This document shows positions 1-8,300 of a stretch of 22,480 bases of DNA, piece after piece. Numbering within the stretch: the stretch's first letter is position 1; every line of letters begins with the position of its first letter. A program made the position numbers and the translations under genes. A model generated the notes under the pieces. That model had not been told where the DNA came from. It searched no databases and was given only the letters and a program-made list of their open reading frames with translations. This DNA is from Frateuria_A sp035695185 (lineage in GTDB: Bacteria > Pseudomonadota > Gammaproteobacteria > Xanthomonadales > Rhodanobacteraceae). The stretch lies in NCBI RefSeq assembly GCF_035695185.1, contig NZ_DASSES010000126.1, positions 1-22,480 on the forward strand. The letters are read 5' to 3'.

Positions 1-13
1 GCTCTTCCGATCT
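1..13. other. Illumina adapter remnant at contig end
   Basis: The first 13 bases, GCTCTTCCGATCT, are identical to the constant 3' end of the Illumina TruSeq adapters; their reverse complement is the standard trimming sequence AGATCGGAAGAGC. They sit exactly at position 1. They are therefore most simply read as untrimmed adapter at a contig end and not as genomic DNA. The real sequence probably starts at about base 14. The last four to five codons of the minus-strand gene that runs off this edge are artificial. Confidence 0.9.
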
Positions 14-693
14 ATCTCCACCGGCACCTGGTAGCGCGACATGCGGCGGCGGATCGACTCGGCCATCGAGAAATAGCCGACCACGAACAGCACCGGGTAG
101 GCCAGCACCAGCAGCAAACCCAGACCGACCAGGCCTGGACTGCGCGCTTCGCTGCCCGCCGACGCTGCGCCGCCAAGGATCAGCGCATAGCCGAAGATCC
201 AGCAGCCCAACGCCAGGCCCAGCAGCATCGTGGCCTTGCTTTCGCGATCGATCTTGCGCACCCAGCTGGCCTGGATGAAGGGCCACACGATGCCGAAGAT
301 GCCCAGCGTGAGGACGGTGAACAGCAATACCAGGCCCCAGTGCAGCGCGGGCGGCGACGGCAACGAGTTGCGATCATCGTGCGCTTCCTCGTGTCCATGG
401 CGCCGGGCGGCCCAGGCACCGGCCATGGCCGCGCCTGGATCATGGGCTGGCGTGGCCTGGGCGTACCAGGCGGGCGGGGGAGGGGCCATCGGCGGCGGTG
501 CGACCGGTGGTGGCATTGCAGAGCCTGTATGCGTCCCCAGCAACGTCGCCAGCGGTACCCAGTCGGGCATGCCCTTGCGCCATGCAACGGCGTCGCTGCC
601 GAACCGGCCTTCGGCCTGCCAGCGACGGACGTCGGCTTCGCTATAGGGGCCGTACTGCTTGCCGCCCTGGCCTATCCAGATACCTTCTTCCAT
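1..693 (-). CDS. GYF-domain (DUF4339-like) membrane protein, partial
   Basis: This gene starts at 693 and is open to the window edge (231 codons, no stop), so its carboxy end is missing and its last few codons are adapter. The start is supported by an AGGGGA ribosome site about six bases upstream. Residues 3-51 form a bacterial GYF_2 domain. G-P-Y at 15-17 is followed by V22, W25 and G-R-F at 29-31, which matches the classic GPF-x4-M-xx-W-xxx-GYF spacing. A proline-rich linker follows at about 60-76. Three hydrophobic segments at roughly 118-142, 155-175 and 187-208 predict an inner-membrane protein; the first has the LFTVLTLGIFGIVW style seen in DUF4234-like proteins. GYF domains bind proline-rich peptides, but the role of this protein is unknown. 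It is divergent from trpE and shows no functional link to it. Confidence 0.85.
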   Translation of the reverse strand, partial: MEEGIWIGQGGKQYGPYSEADVRRWQAEGRFGSDAVAWRKGMPDWVPLATLLGTHTGSAMPPPVAPPPMAPPPPAWYAQATPAHDPGAAMAGAWAARRHGHEEAHDDRNSLPSPPALHWGLVLLFTVLTLGIFGIVWPFIQASWVRKIDRESKATMLLGLALGCWIFGYALILGGAASAGSEARSPGLVGLGLLLVLAYPVLFVVGYFSMAESIRRRMSRYQVPVEIDRKS

Positions 694-1015
694 AGGGTTC
701 CCCTGTTGGTGATGCGTTGGTTTCTGCTGAAAACGGTCGCTGCTTCGATTGCCGTCAAACGGGCGGCCAAGTTGGGGCGCCGGCCAGGTGTTTCATGCGC
801 GTGTGCGCCCGGCGCCGTGCCAGCAAGACCGGGCACCACCTCACGCTCCGGCCAACCGGCCGAAGCGCCGCACGTTCGCACGATCCACGCTTTCCCCTTC
901 CCCTGGCCGCCAGAGTAAGCGGGCGGCTTTTCGCGCCGCAAGCTGGCCACAGCTCGGTGCCAACCTGACGATGGACTGCTATCTTGATGAGCCACCCTCG
1001 TCACCCGTGGCTCCC
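694..1015. other. Intergenic region between divergent GYF gene and trpE
   Basis: This stretch of about 320 bases separates two divergent genes and must hold both of their promoters. Bases 700-760 are slightly richer in A+T than the rest. An open frame from ATG 712 to 918 (about 69 codons) begins with a plausible hydrophobic run but has no ribosome site and becomes arginine/proline-rich filler, so I do not call it a gene. I found no trp leader peptide with tandem tryptophan codons and no clear attenuator hairpin. The only suggestive site is the -10-like TATCTT at 980. Confidence 0.5.
980..985 (+). promoter_or_regulatory. Candidate -10 element for trpE
   Basis: TATCTT within GCTATCTT resembles a sigma-70 -10 box, but no convincing -35 lies 16-18 bases upstream. 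If it is used, transcription would start near 992. That would leave a leader of about 24 bases before the GTG at 1016 and exclude the alternative ATG at 971. Similar GCTA-type boxes precede two other genes in the window (8461 and 9238). Confidence 0.22.
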
Positions 1016-2491
1016 GTGATCTCCCGAACCCAATTCGACGCGCTGGCCGCGCAAGGCCATACGCGCATTCCGCTGGTGCGCGAGGTGTTCTCCGACCTCG
1101 ACACGCCGCTGTCGGTGTACCTGAAGCTCGCCGACGGGCCGTACACCTTCCTGTTCGAATCGGTCGAGGGCGGCGCCACCTGGGGCCGGTATTCGATCAT
1201 CGGCCTGCCGGCCCGGCGCGTGTACCGCCTGCGCGGGCACGAGCTGGAAGTGGAGGACGCCGGCGAGGTCATCGAACGGCGGCGCCTGGATGATCCGCTG
1301 GGGGAAATCGAGGCGCTGCGCACGCAGTACTCGGTGCCGCGCCTGCCGGAGCTGCCCGCCTTCACCGGGGGCCTGGTCGGCTATTTCGGCTTCGAGACGA
1401 TCGGCTACATCGAGCCGCGCCTGGCGCAGTGGGACCGTCCCGACGAGCTGGGCACGCCTGACGTACTGCTGATGGTGGCCGAGGAAGTGGCCGTCTTCGA
1501 CAACCTCAAGGGCCGCCTGTACCTGATCGTGCATGCCGACCCGTCACAGCCGCAGGCCTACGCGCAGGCACAGCGGCGGCTGGATGCACTGGTCTACCGG
1601 CTGCGCCAGGGCGGTGCGGCCTACCCGCAGCTGACCCAGTCGACCGCGCTGGACGAGAGCGACTTCAAGTCGTCCTTCACCCGTGCGGAATTCGAGGCGA
1701 TGGTGGAGAAGGCCAAGGCATACATCCGCGCGGGCGACATCTTCCAGGTGGTGCCCTCGCAGCGGCTCAGCGTGGGCTTCAACGCCCGGCCGGTCGATGT
1801 CTACCGCGCGCTGCGGGCGTTGAACCCTTCGCCGTACATGTATTTCGTCGACCTGGGCGCCACGCAGATCGTGGGCTCCTCGCCGGAGATCCTGGCGCGG
1901 CTGAAGGACGGCAAGGTGGTGGTGCGCCCGATCGCCGGCACGCGCCGCCGCGGTGCCACCGCGGCCGAGGACCTCGCGCTCGAGGAGGAGCTGCTGGCCG
2001 ATCCCAAGGAGCGCGCCGAGCACGTCATGCTGATCGACCTTGGCCGCAACGACGTCGGCCGCATCACCGAGACCGGCAGCGTGGCGGTGGGCGAGTCCTT
2101 CGTCGTCGAGCGCTACTCGCACGTCATGCACATCGTCTCGCAGGTGGAAGGACGCCTGCGCGAGGGGCTGTCCTACATGGACGTGCTGCGCGCCACCTTC
2201 CCGGCCGGCACGGTCAGCGGCGCGCCGAAGATCCGCGCGCTGGAAATCATCCAGGAGCTCGAGCCGGCCAAGCGCAACATCTACGCCGGTGCGATCGGCT
2301 GGATCGGCTGGTGGGGCGATGCCGACACCGCGATCGCCATCCGCACCGCGGTGATCCAGGACGGCCGCCTGCACGTGCAGGCCGGCGCCGGCATCGTCTA
2401 CGACTCCGACCCGGCGGCCGAGTGGGAGGAAACCATGAACAAGGGCCGCGCGCTGTTCCGCGCGGTGGCGCAGGCGGCCAAGGGGCTCTGA
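1016..2491 (+). CDS. trpE: Anthranilate synthase component I
   Basis: TrpE converts chorismate to anthranilate, the first step of tryptophan synthesis, using ammonia supplied by the glutamine amidotransferase TrpG. The protein is 491 residues, a normal length. The amino-terminal domain carries the F-E-S segment (47-49), which corresponds to the tryptophan-binding feedback site of the family. The chorismate-binding domain has P-I-A-G-T-R, R-A-E-H (333-336) followed by L-I-D-L-G-R-N-D, S-H-V-M-H, G-T-V-S-G-A-P-K (398-405) and the closing E-T-M-N-K-G-R-A segment (K476). I chose GTG 1016 because family members begin with M-I-S-R/T at this point. ATG 971 is in frame and would add 15 residues unlike the family; neither start has a good ribosome site. 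No trpG, trpD or trpC is adjacent, so the gene appears to be monocistronic. Confidence 0.95.
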   Translation: MISRTQFDALAAQGHTRIPLVREVFSDLDTPLSVYLKLADGPYTFLFESVEGGATWGRYSIIGLPARRVYRLRGHELEVEDAGEVIERRRLDDPLGEIEALRTQYSVPRLPELPAFTGGLVGYFGFETIGYIEPRLAQWDRPDELGTPDVLLMVAEEVAVFDNLKGRLYLIVHADPSQPQAYAQAQRRLDALVYRLRQGGAAYPQLTQSTALDESDFKSSFTRAEFEAMVEKAKAYIRAGDIFQVVPSQRLSVGFNARPVDVYRALRALNPSPYMYFVDLGATQIVGSSPEILARLKDGKVVVRPIAGTRRRGATAAEDLALEEELLADPKERAEHVMLIDLGRNDVGRITETGSVAVGESFVVERYSHVMHIVSQVEGRLREGLSYMDVLRATFPAGTVSGAPKIRALEIIQELEPAKRNIYAGAIGWIGWWGDADTAIAIRTAVIQDGRLHVQAGAGIVYDSDPAAEWEETMNKGRALFRAVAQAAKGL

Positions 2492-2520
2492 GGCGTCTGC
2501 GGATCCGCGCCGCAGCGGTG

Positions 2521-2540
2521 GGCCGGCGACGCGGCCGGCC
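2521..2540 (+). terminator. trpE: GC-rich hairpin after trpE, possible terminator
   Basis: GGCCGGC (2521-2527) and GCCGGCC (2534-2540) form a perfect 7-base-pair stem with a 6-base loop, 30 bases after the trpE stop. There is no run of T after it, so it is not a canonical intrinsic terminator. It could still separate trpE from the efflux operon. Confidence 0.3.
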
Positions 2541-2629
2541 TGCCCGAGGATGGCGGGCACCCGCGGCGCCTGATTTGCGCAAGAACTTTCGCGCGTACCC
2601 GTGACTTCCGGCAGGGCAGGGAGGTGCTT

Positions 2630-2647
2630 GCAACGTTATATTGTTGC
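2630..2647 (+). promoter_or_regulatory. Candidate operator/promoter of the RND efflux operon
   Basis: GCAAC (2630-2634) and GTTGC (2643-2647) are perfect inverted arms around an A+T-rich centre that contains TATATT (2637-2642). Including the TATA centre, 14 of 18 positions are symmetric. The site lies 30 bases upstream of the first efflux gene and is the most A+T-rich patch nearby. It could be a repressor site overlapping a -10 box. The left half, GTTATA, resembles half of a Zur box (GTTATA-N-TATAAC), but the right half does not match, so the regulator cannot be named. No good -35 is visible. Confidence 0.4.
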
Positions 2648-2677
2648 GCTCCTCTTTCCTGCCCGAAGATCCATTGC

Positions 2678-4198
2678 ATGATCAGGTCGTCCGCCGCCGT
2701 GCTGGCCTCGCTGTTGTTGGCCGGATGCGCGGCAGGTCCGGACTTCCACCGCCCGGTCGCCCCGGCGGTCCACGATTACACCGCCGCACCGCTGACGACG
2801 ACGGCCGCCACCCCGGGTTTCCCGGGCGGGGCGCCGCAACACTTCCGGCAGGGCGGTGACATCCCTGCCCGGTGGTGGCAGCTGTTCCACTCGCAGCCGC
2901 TCGATCGGCTGATCAGGCAGGCCCTGGCCGGCAATCCGGACCTCAAGGCCGCGCAGGCCGCACTCCTCGCGGCCCGGGAAAACGCGCTGGCCGGGCGCGG
3001 TGCGTACTACCCCGGCGTGGACGTGGGCGTCTCCGCCAACCGGCAGCAGGATCCACCGGGGGCGCTGGCACCGGTGCCCAGCTCCAACGCCTCGCTGTAC
3101 AACCTGCTCGGCGCGCAGGTCAACGTGTCCTACATGCCCGACGTGTTCGGGCTGAACCGGCGCACGGTCGAGTCGCTCGACGCCCAGGCGCAGGCCGCCC
3201 GCTACGAGATGATCGCCACCGACATGGCGCTGGCCGCCAACGTGGCCGTGACCGCGATCCAGGTCGCCTCGCTGCGCGAACAGCTGAAGGCCACGCAGCA
3301 GTTGGCGGGCATCGACGCGCACGTGCTCTCGATCATGCGCTACCAGCTGGCCAAGGGATATGTCGGACGGCTCGACGTGGCCGCGCAGGAGGCCCAGCTG
3401 GCGCAGGTCAACGCGGCGCTGCCCGGGCTGCGCACGCAACTGGCGCAGCAGCAACACCGCCTGGCAGTACTCGCCGGGCGCTTCCCGAGCGAGGGCGCGG
3501 CTGCGACGTTCACGCTTGCCGACCTTGCGCTGCCGCGCGAGCTGCCGCTCAGCCTGCCCTCGGCGCTGGTCGCGCAGCGGCCGGACGTGCTGCAGGCGGA
3601 GGCCAACCTGCACGCGGCCAGTGCGCAGGTCGGCGTCGCCATCGCCAACCGGCTCCCCAACCTCACGTTGAGCGCCGACGCCGGCAGCACGGCGCTGACG
3701 ATCGGCCGGGTCTTCACCGCCGGCACCGGCTTCTGGGGGCTGGGCGCCGCGCTCGCCGCGCCGATCTTCGAGGGCGGCTCGCTCCGGCACCAGGAGCGCG
3801 CTGCCAGGGCTGCCTACACGCAGGCGGCCGAGCAATACCGCAGCACCGTACTCGCCGCCTTCGAGGACGTGGCCGACACGCTGACCGCGCTGCAACAGGA
3901 CGCGCAGGCGCTCCAGGCCGCTGCCGCGGCCGACCGCGCCGCCGGCGTCACGCTCGACCTGGCGCAGCGCCAGTGGAAGGACGGCTACGCCGGCTATCTC
4001 GCCGTGCTCAGCGCCGAGCAGGCCGCGCTGCAGGCCCGCATCGGCCTGGTCCAGGCGCAGGCCAGCCGCTACGCCGACACCGTGGCGCTGTTCCAGGCGC
4101 TCGGTGGCGGCTGGTGGCACCGCGCCGACCTGGCGCAGGACGACGACGCTCCCGCTGCTTCCTCCACGCTTCCGACCAAGGGTGACCATGAACACTGA
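2678..4198 (+). CDS. Outer-membrane efflux lipoprotein, TolC/NodT family (CzcC-like)
   Basis: This 506-residue protein is the outer-membrane channel of the tripartite efflux pump encoded with the next two genes. The start at ATG 2678 gives a textbook lipoprotein signal: a short charged end, a hydrophobic run, and the lipobox L-A-G-C with the lipidated cysteine at residue 17. The mature start (G-P-D-F-H-R-P) and the W-W-Q-L-F-x-S-x-P-L-D-x-L-I motif are typical of NodT-type channels. Two repeated outer-membrane efflux domains follow, with long alanine/glutamine-rich helices that build the periplasmic tunnel. In-frame starts further upstream (2624) would bury the signal peptide and are rejected. 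The gene overlaps the adaptor gene by 11 bases, so the two are co-translated. The carried substrate cannot be read from the channel itself. Confidence 0.92.
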   Translation: MIRSSAAVLASLLLAGCAAGPDFHRPVAPAVHDYTAAPLTTTAATPGFPGGAPQHFRQGGDIPARWWQLFHSQPLDRLIRQALAGNPDLKAAQAALLAARENALAGRGAYYPGVDVGVSANRQQDPPGALAPVPSSNASLYNLLGAQVNVSYMPDVFGLNRRTVESLDAQAQAARYEMIATDMALAANVAVTAIQVASLREQLKATQQLAGIDAHVLSIMRYQLAKGYVGRLDVAAQEAQLAQVNAALPGLRTQLAQQQHRLAVLAGRFPSEGAAATFTLADLALPRELPLSLPSALVAQRPDVLQAEANLHAASAQVGVAIANRLPNLTLSADAGSTALTIGRVFTAGTGFWGLGAALAAPIFEGGSLRHQERAARAAYTQAAEQYRSTVLAAFEDVADTLTALQQDAQALQAAAAADRAAGVTLDLAQRQWKDGYAGYLAVLSAEQAALQARIGLVQAQASRYADTVALFQALGGGWWHRADLAQDDDAPAASSTLPTKGDHEH

Positions 4199-5339
4199 CG
4201 CCCGCGCGACCGCGCGTGCGCGGCTTGCCGCGATGACGCTGGCCGTCGCCGGCCTGCTCGGCGGATGCGGCTCGCATGCCGCCGCGCCGCCGGCGGCCGA
4301 CCGGCCGCACAACCCCACGTTGACCGCCGCACAGCGCCAGCACATCACCCTCGACACGGTGGTGTTTGCACCTTTCCACAAGGCCATCGGAGCGACCGGC
4401 GTGGTCGATTTCGACAACGACCAGGCCACCCGGGTGCTGGCGCCGTTCTCCGGCCCGGTCGCGCAGCTGCTGGTCAGCGCCGGCCAGCACGTGGCCAAGG
4501 GCCAGCCGCTGGCGCGGGTCGACTCGCCCGACTTCGCCGCCGCCGTGGGCGCCTACGGCAAGGCCCTGGTCGCCGCCCGCAACGCCCGCCGGCTGGCCGA
4601 GGCGGACCGCGACCTGGGCGAACACGAAGGCTTGCCGCGGCGCGAACTGGAACAGGCCCAGACCGACGCCGCCAGCGCCGACGCCGACCGCGCTGCCGCG
4701 CTGCAGGCGCTGCTTGCGCTGGGCGCCGATGCGCCGACGATCAGGGAGATCGAAGCCGGCCGCACCGGTTCGCGCATCCCGGCGGTGATCCGCGCACCGG
4801 TCGCCGGCACCGTGGCGGAGAAACTGATCACGCCCGGTCAGCTGCTGCAGGCCGGCGACACCGCCTGCTTCACCGTGGCCGACCTTTCGCGCATGTGGGT
4901 GATCGCACAGGTCGCCCCGGCCGAGCTGGCGGGTGTCGCGGAGGGCGATGCCGCCAGCATCGACGCCGGCGGCATCGGCACCCTGCAGGGCCGGGTGGAC
5001 AACATTGGCACCGTGGTCGACCCGGATACGCGCGCCGTGCCGGTGCGCGTGGTGGTGGACAACGCCGCCGGCCGGCTCAGGAAGCAGATGTACGTGCACG
5101 TGCGGATCCACTCGCGCCGGGCCGAGCGCGGCCTGCTCGTGCCGGTGTCCGCGATCCTGCGCGACGAGCAGAACCTGCCGTTCGTCTACGTCGCGCAGCC
5201 CGACGGCAGCTTCGCCCGCCACGGCGTGGCGCTGGGCTACCGCGCCGGCGACCGCTACCAGGTGTCCGAGGGCCTCCGTGCCGGCGACCGGGTGGTGGTC
5301 CAGGGTGGCCTGTTCGTCCAGTTCATGCAGAACCAATGA
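4188..5339 (+). CDS. RND efflux periplasmic adaptor subunit (CzcB/HlyD-like)
   Basis: This is the membrane fusion protein (383 residues) that links the inner-membrane pump to the outer-membrane channel. The amino end has a hydrophobic run closing on L-G-G-C (cysteine 27), a probable lipoprotein signal. The order is standard: a barrel-sandwich/lipoyl half (L-A-P-F-S-G-P-V, then G-Q-H-V-x-K-G-Q-P-L), an alpha-helical hairpin with many alanines, the second lipoyl half (I-R-A-P-V-A-G-T-V followed by G-Q-L-L-Q-A-G), then a beta-barrel domain. D-P-D-T-R-A-V-P-V-R-V and the closing G-D-R-V-V-V-Q-G-G-L-F are typical of CzcB/CusB-like adaptors. No histidine-rich or methionine-rich metal segment is seen. 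It starts inside the end of the channel gene and its stop overlaps the pump start (ATGA), which indicates tight translational coupling. Confidence 0.92.
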   Translation: MNTDARATARARLAAMTLAVAGLLGGCGSHAAAPPAADRPHNPTLTAAQRQHITLDTVVFAPFHKAIGATGVVDFDNDQATRVLAPFSGPVAQLLVSAGQHVAKGQPLARVDSPDFAAAVGAYGKALVAARNARRLAEADRDLGEHEGLPRRELEQAQTDAASADADRAAALQALLALGADAPTIREIEAGRTGSRIPAVIRAPVAGTVAEKLITPGQLLQAGDTACFTVADLSRMWVIAQVAPAELAGVAEGDAASIDAGGIGTLQGRVDNIGTVVDPDTRAVPVRVVVDNAAGRLRKQMYVHVRIHSRRAERGLLVPVSAILRDEQNLPFVYVAQPDGSFARHGVALGYRAGDRYQVSEGLRAGDRVVVQGGLFVQFMQNQ

Positions 5340-8300
5340 GCGAGCACCTGCCCCCGATGCCGCCGCGGTCGGCGTCGTTGATGAACCGCCTGATCGGTGC
5401 CTCGCTGGCACAACGTTTCCTGGTGGCGCTGCTGATGCTGGTGCTGGTCGGCGCCGGCATCCGCGCGCTCGAGCGCCTGCCGGTCGATGCCTACCCGGAC
5501 CTGTCGCCGCCCAGCGTGGACATCGTCACGCAGTGGCCGGGGCACACCGCCGAGGAAGTCGAGCGGCTGATCACCGTGCCGGTGGAGCGCGGCATGACCG
5601 GCATCCCCCGGACCACCAGCACGCGTTCGGTCTCGCTGTACGGGCTGTCCGACGTCACCCTCAATTTCGCAGCCGGCAGCGACTACGCCCAGGACCGCCA
5701 GGAGGTGTTCAACCGGCTCGGCGACCTCGAGTTGCCCGAGGGCACGGCGCCGTCGGTGTCGCCGATGTCCTCGCCCTCAGGGTTGATCTACCGCTACGTG
5801 CTGGAAAGCTCCGACCGTACGCCGACCGAGCTCAAGACCTTCGAGGACTGGGTGGTCGAGCCGCAGTACCGCACCGTCCCCGGGGTGGCGGACGACTCCG
5901 GCTTCGGCGGCGGCACGCTGCAGTACCAGGTGCTGCTCGACCCGCTGAAGCTGGCCGGCCTGGGTCTCACGGCGACCCAGGTGCAGGCCGCGCTGTCCGC
6001 CAACAACGCCAACGCCGGCGGCGGCTTCTACGCCCAGGGCGGGCAGTTCTACTACGTGCGCGGCGAAGGCCGCCTGCGCTCGCTGGAGGACATCGGCAAC
6101 GTGGTGCTGGCCGTGCACGACGGCAAGCCGGTGCTGGTCCGGGACGTCGGCCGCGTGGCCACCGGCATCGCGCCGCGGCTGGGCGAATTCGGCTACGAGA
6201 ACCAGGACGACGCGGTCGAGGGCGTGATCTCCCTGCGCACCGGCGAGAAGACCCAGGATGTGTTGAAGCGGGTCGAGGCGAAGACGAAGGAGCTCAACGA
6301 GCGCATCCTGCCGCCGGACATCAAGGTCCACCCGTTCTACGACCGCAGCGACCTGGTCGCACTCACCGTCCAGGTGGTGCGCGAAAACCTCGTGCGCGGC
6401 ATGTTGCTGGTCGTCGTGGTGCTGATCTTCTTTCTCTACGACGTGCGCGCCGGCCTGATCGTCGCCACCACCATCCCGCTGGCGCTGCTGTTCGCCTTCA
6501 CCTGCCTGGATCTGCAGGGCGCCTCGGCCAACCTGCTGTCGATCGGCGCGATCGACTTCGGCATCCTGGTAGACGCGGCGGTGGTGATGGCGGAGAACAT
6601 CTACCGCCAGATCGCCGACCGCGAGGGCGAGAGCTTCGACGTCATCGAAGTCATCCGCGACGCTGCCGCCGAGGTGGACCGGCCGCTGTTCTACGCGGTC
6701 GCCGTGATCGTGGTCAGCTTCCTGCCGATCTACGTGCTGTCGGGCCCCTCCGGCACGCTGTTCAAGCCGATGGCCGACACCATGGTGTTCGCGCTGGCCG
6801 GTTCGCTGATCGTCACGCTGACGCTGCTGCCGGTGCTCTGCTCGTGGCTCATGCGCAAGGGCGTGCGCGAGCGGCGCAACGCGATCTTCGAGGCGATCAA
6901 GCGGGCCTATGCCCGCGGGTTGGACCTGTGCCTGGCGCATGCGCGCGGCACCATCGTCGCCACGGCACTGCTGCTGGGCGCCTCGCTGCTGCTGATCCCG
7001 GCGATCGGCGCCGAGTTCATGCCGCACCTGGACGAGGGCGCGCTGTGGGTGCGGGCGACCATGCCCTACACCATTTCGTTCGACGAGTCGGCCAGGATCA
7101 CGCCGCAGATCCGCGCGATCCTCCATTCGTTCCCGGAGGTCACCACGGTGGCCTCCGAACTGGGCCGCCCGGACGACGGCACCGACGCCACCGGCTTCTT
7201 CAACGTCGAGTTCTACGTGGCGCTCAAGCCGTACGACCAGTGGCACGGCGCCTACCATGACAAGGACGGCCTGATCGCCGCGATCAACCGGAAGCTCGCC
7301 GCCTTCCCCGGCATCATCTTCAACTACACGCAGCCGGCCGAGGATGCCGTGGACGAGGCCGAGACCGGCCTGAAGAGCGCGCTGGCGGTGAAGGTGTTCG
7401 GGCCGGACCTGGCCACGCTCGAAGCCAAGGGCAAGGCGATCAAGCACGTACTCGAACACGTACGCGGCATCCACGACGTCACGCTGGTGCAGGAGCTCGG
7501 CCAGCCGTCGCTGAGCATCGTCATCGACCGCGCCGCGATCGCGCGCTACGGCCTCAACGTGGACGACATCGACGGACTGATCCAGACCGCCATCGGCGGC
7601 GACGTCGCCACGCAGGTGATCCAGGGCGAAAAGCAGTTCGACCTGGTGGTGCGGCTGGACAAGCCTTACCGCGACGGCCCCGAGGCGATCGGCGACATCC
7701 TGGTCGCCACGCCGGGCGGCCAGCAGGTCCCGCTGCGGACACTGGCGCAGATCCGGGTGACCGATGGCGCCGCCTTCATCTACCGCGAGAACGACTCGCG
7801 CTACATCGGCGTGCAGTTCTCGGTGGCAGGGCGCGACCTGGCCGGCGCGGTGGAGGACGCCATCGCCCAGGTGAACAGGCAGGTCAGGCTGCCCCAGGGT
7901 TACCGCGCCGACTGGGGCGGCGAGTACTCCGAGTACACCGCCTCGCGCACGCAGCTCGCCGTGATCGTGCCGTTGACCCTGGCGCTGATCTTCCTGCTGC
8001 TGTTCACGCTGTACGGCAACTTCAAGTTCCCGCTGATCACCGTGGCCGGCGTGCTGCTGTCGGCGCCGGTCGGCGGCCTGCTGGCGCTGTGGCTGACCGG
8101 GACGCCGTTCTCGGTGTCCTCGGGCATCGGCTTCCTGGCGCTGTTCGGCGTCTCGGTGCAGACCGCGGTGGTGTACATCTCCTACGTCAACGAGTTGCGC
8201 CGCAACGGCACGCCGCTGGCCGAGGCGATCCGCGAGGGCGCGATCCTGCGCCTGCGTCCGATCATGATGACCGCGCTGGTCGCGGCGCTCGGCCTGCTGC

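Noticed and set aside
712..918. Small open frame before trpE beginning M-R-W-F-L-L-K
   Set aside because: The first residues look like a small membrane protein, but there is no ribosome site and the rest is arginine/proline-rich filler. It has one early tryptophan only, so it is not a convincing trp leader peptide.
4933..7260. Open frame of 775 codons on the plus strand inside the adaptor and pump genes
   Set aside because: It runs out of frame with two clear family genes, is dominated by R, A, G and P, and has no ribosome site or domain.
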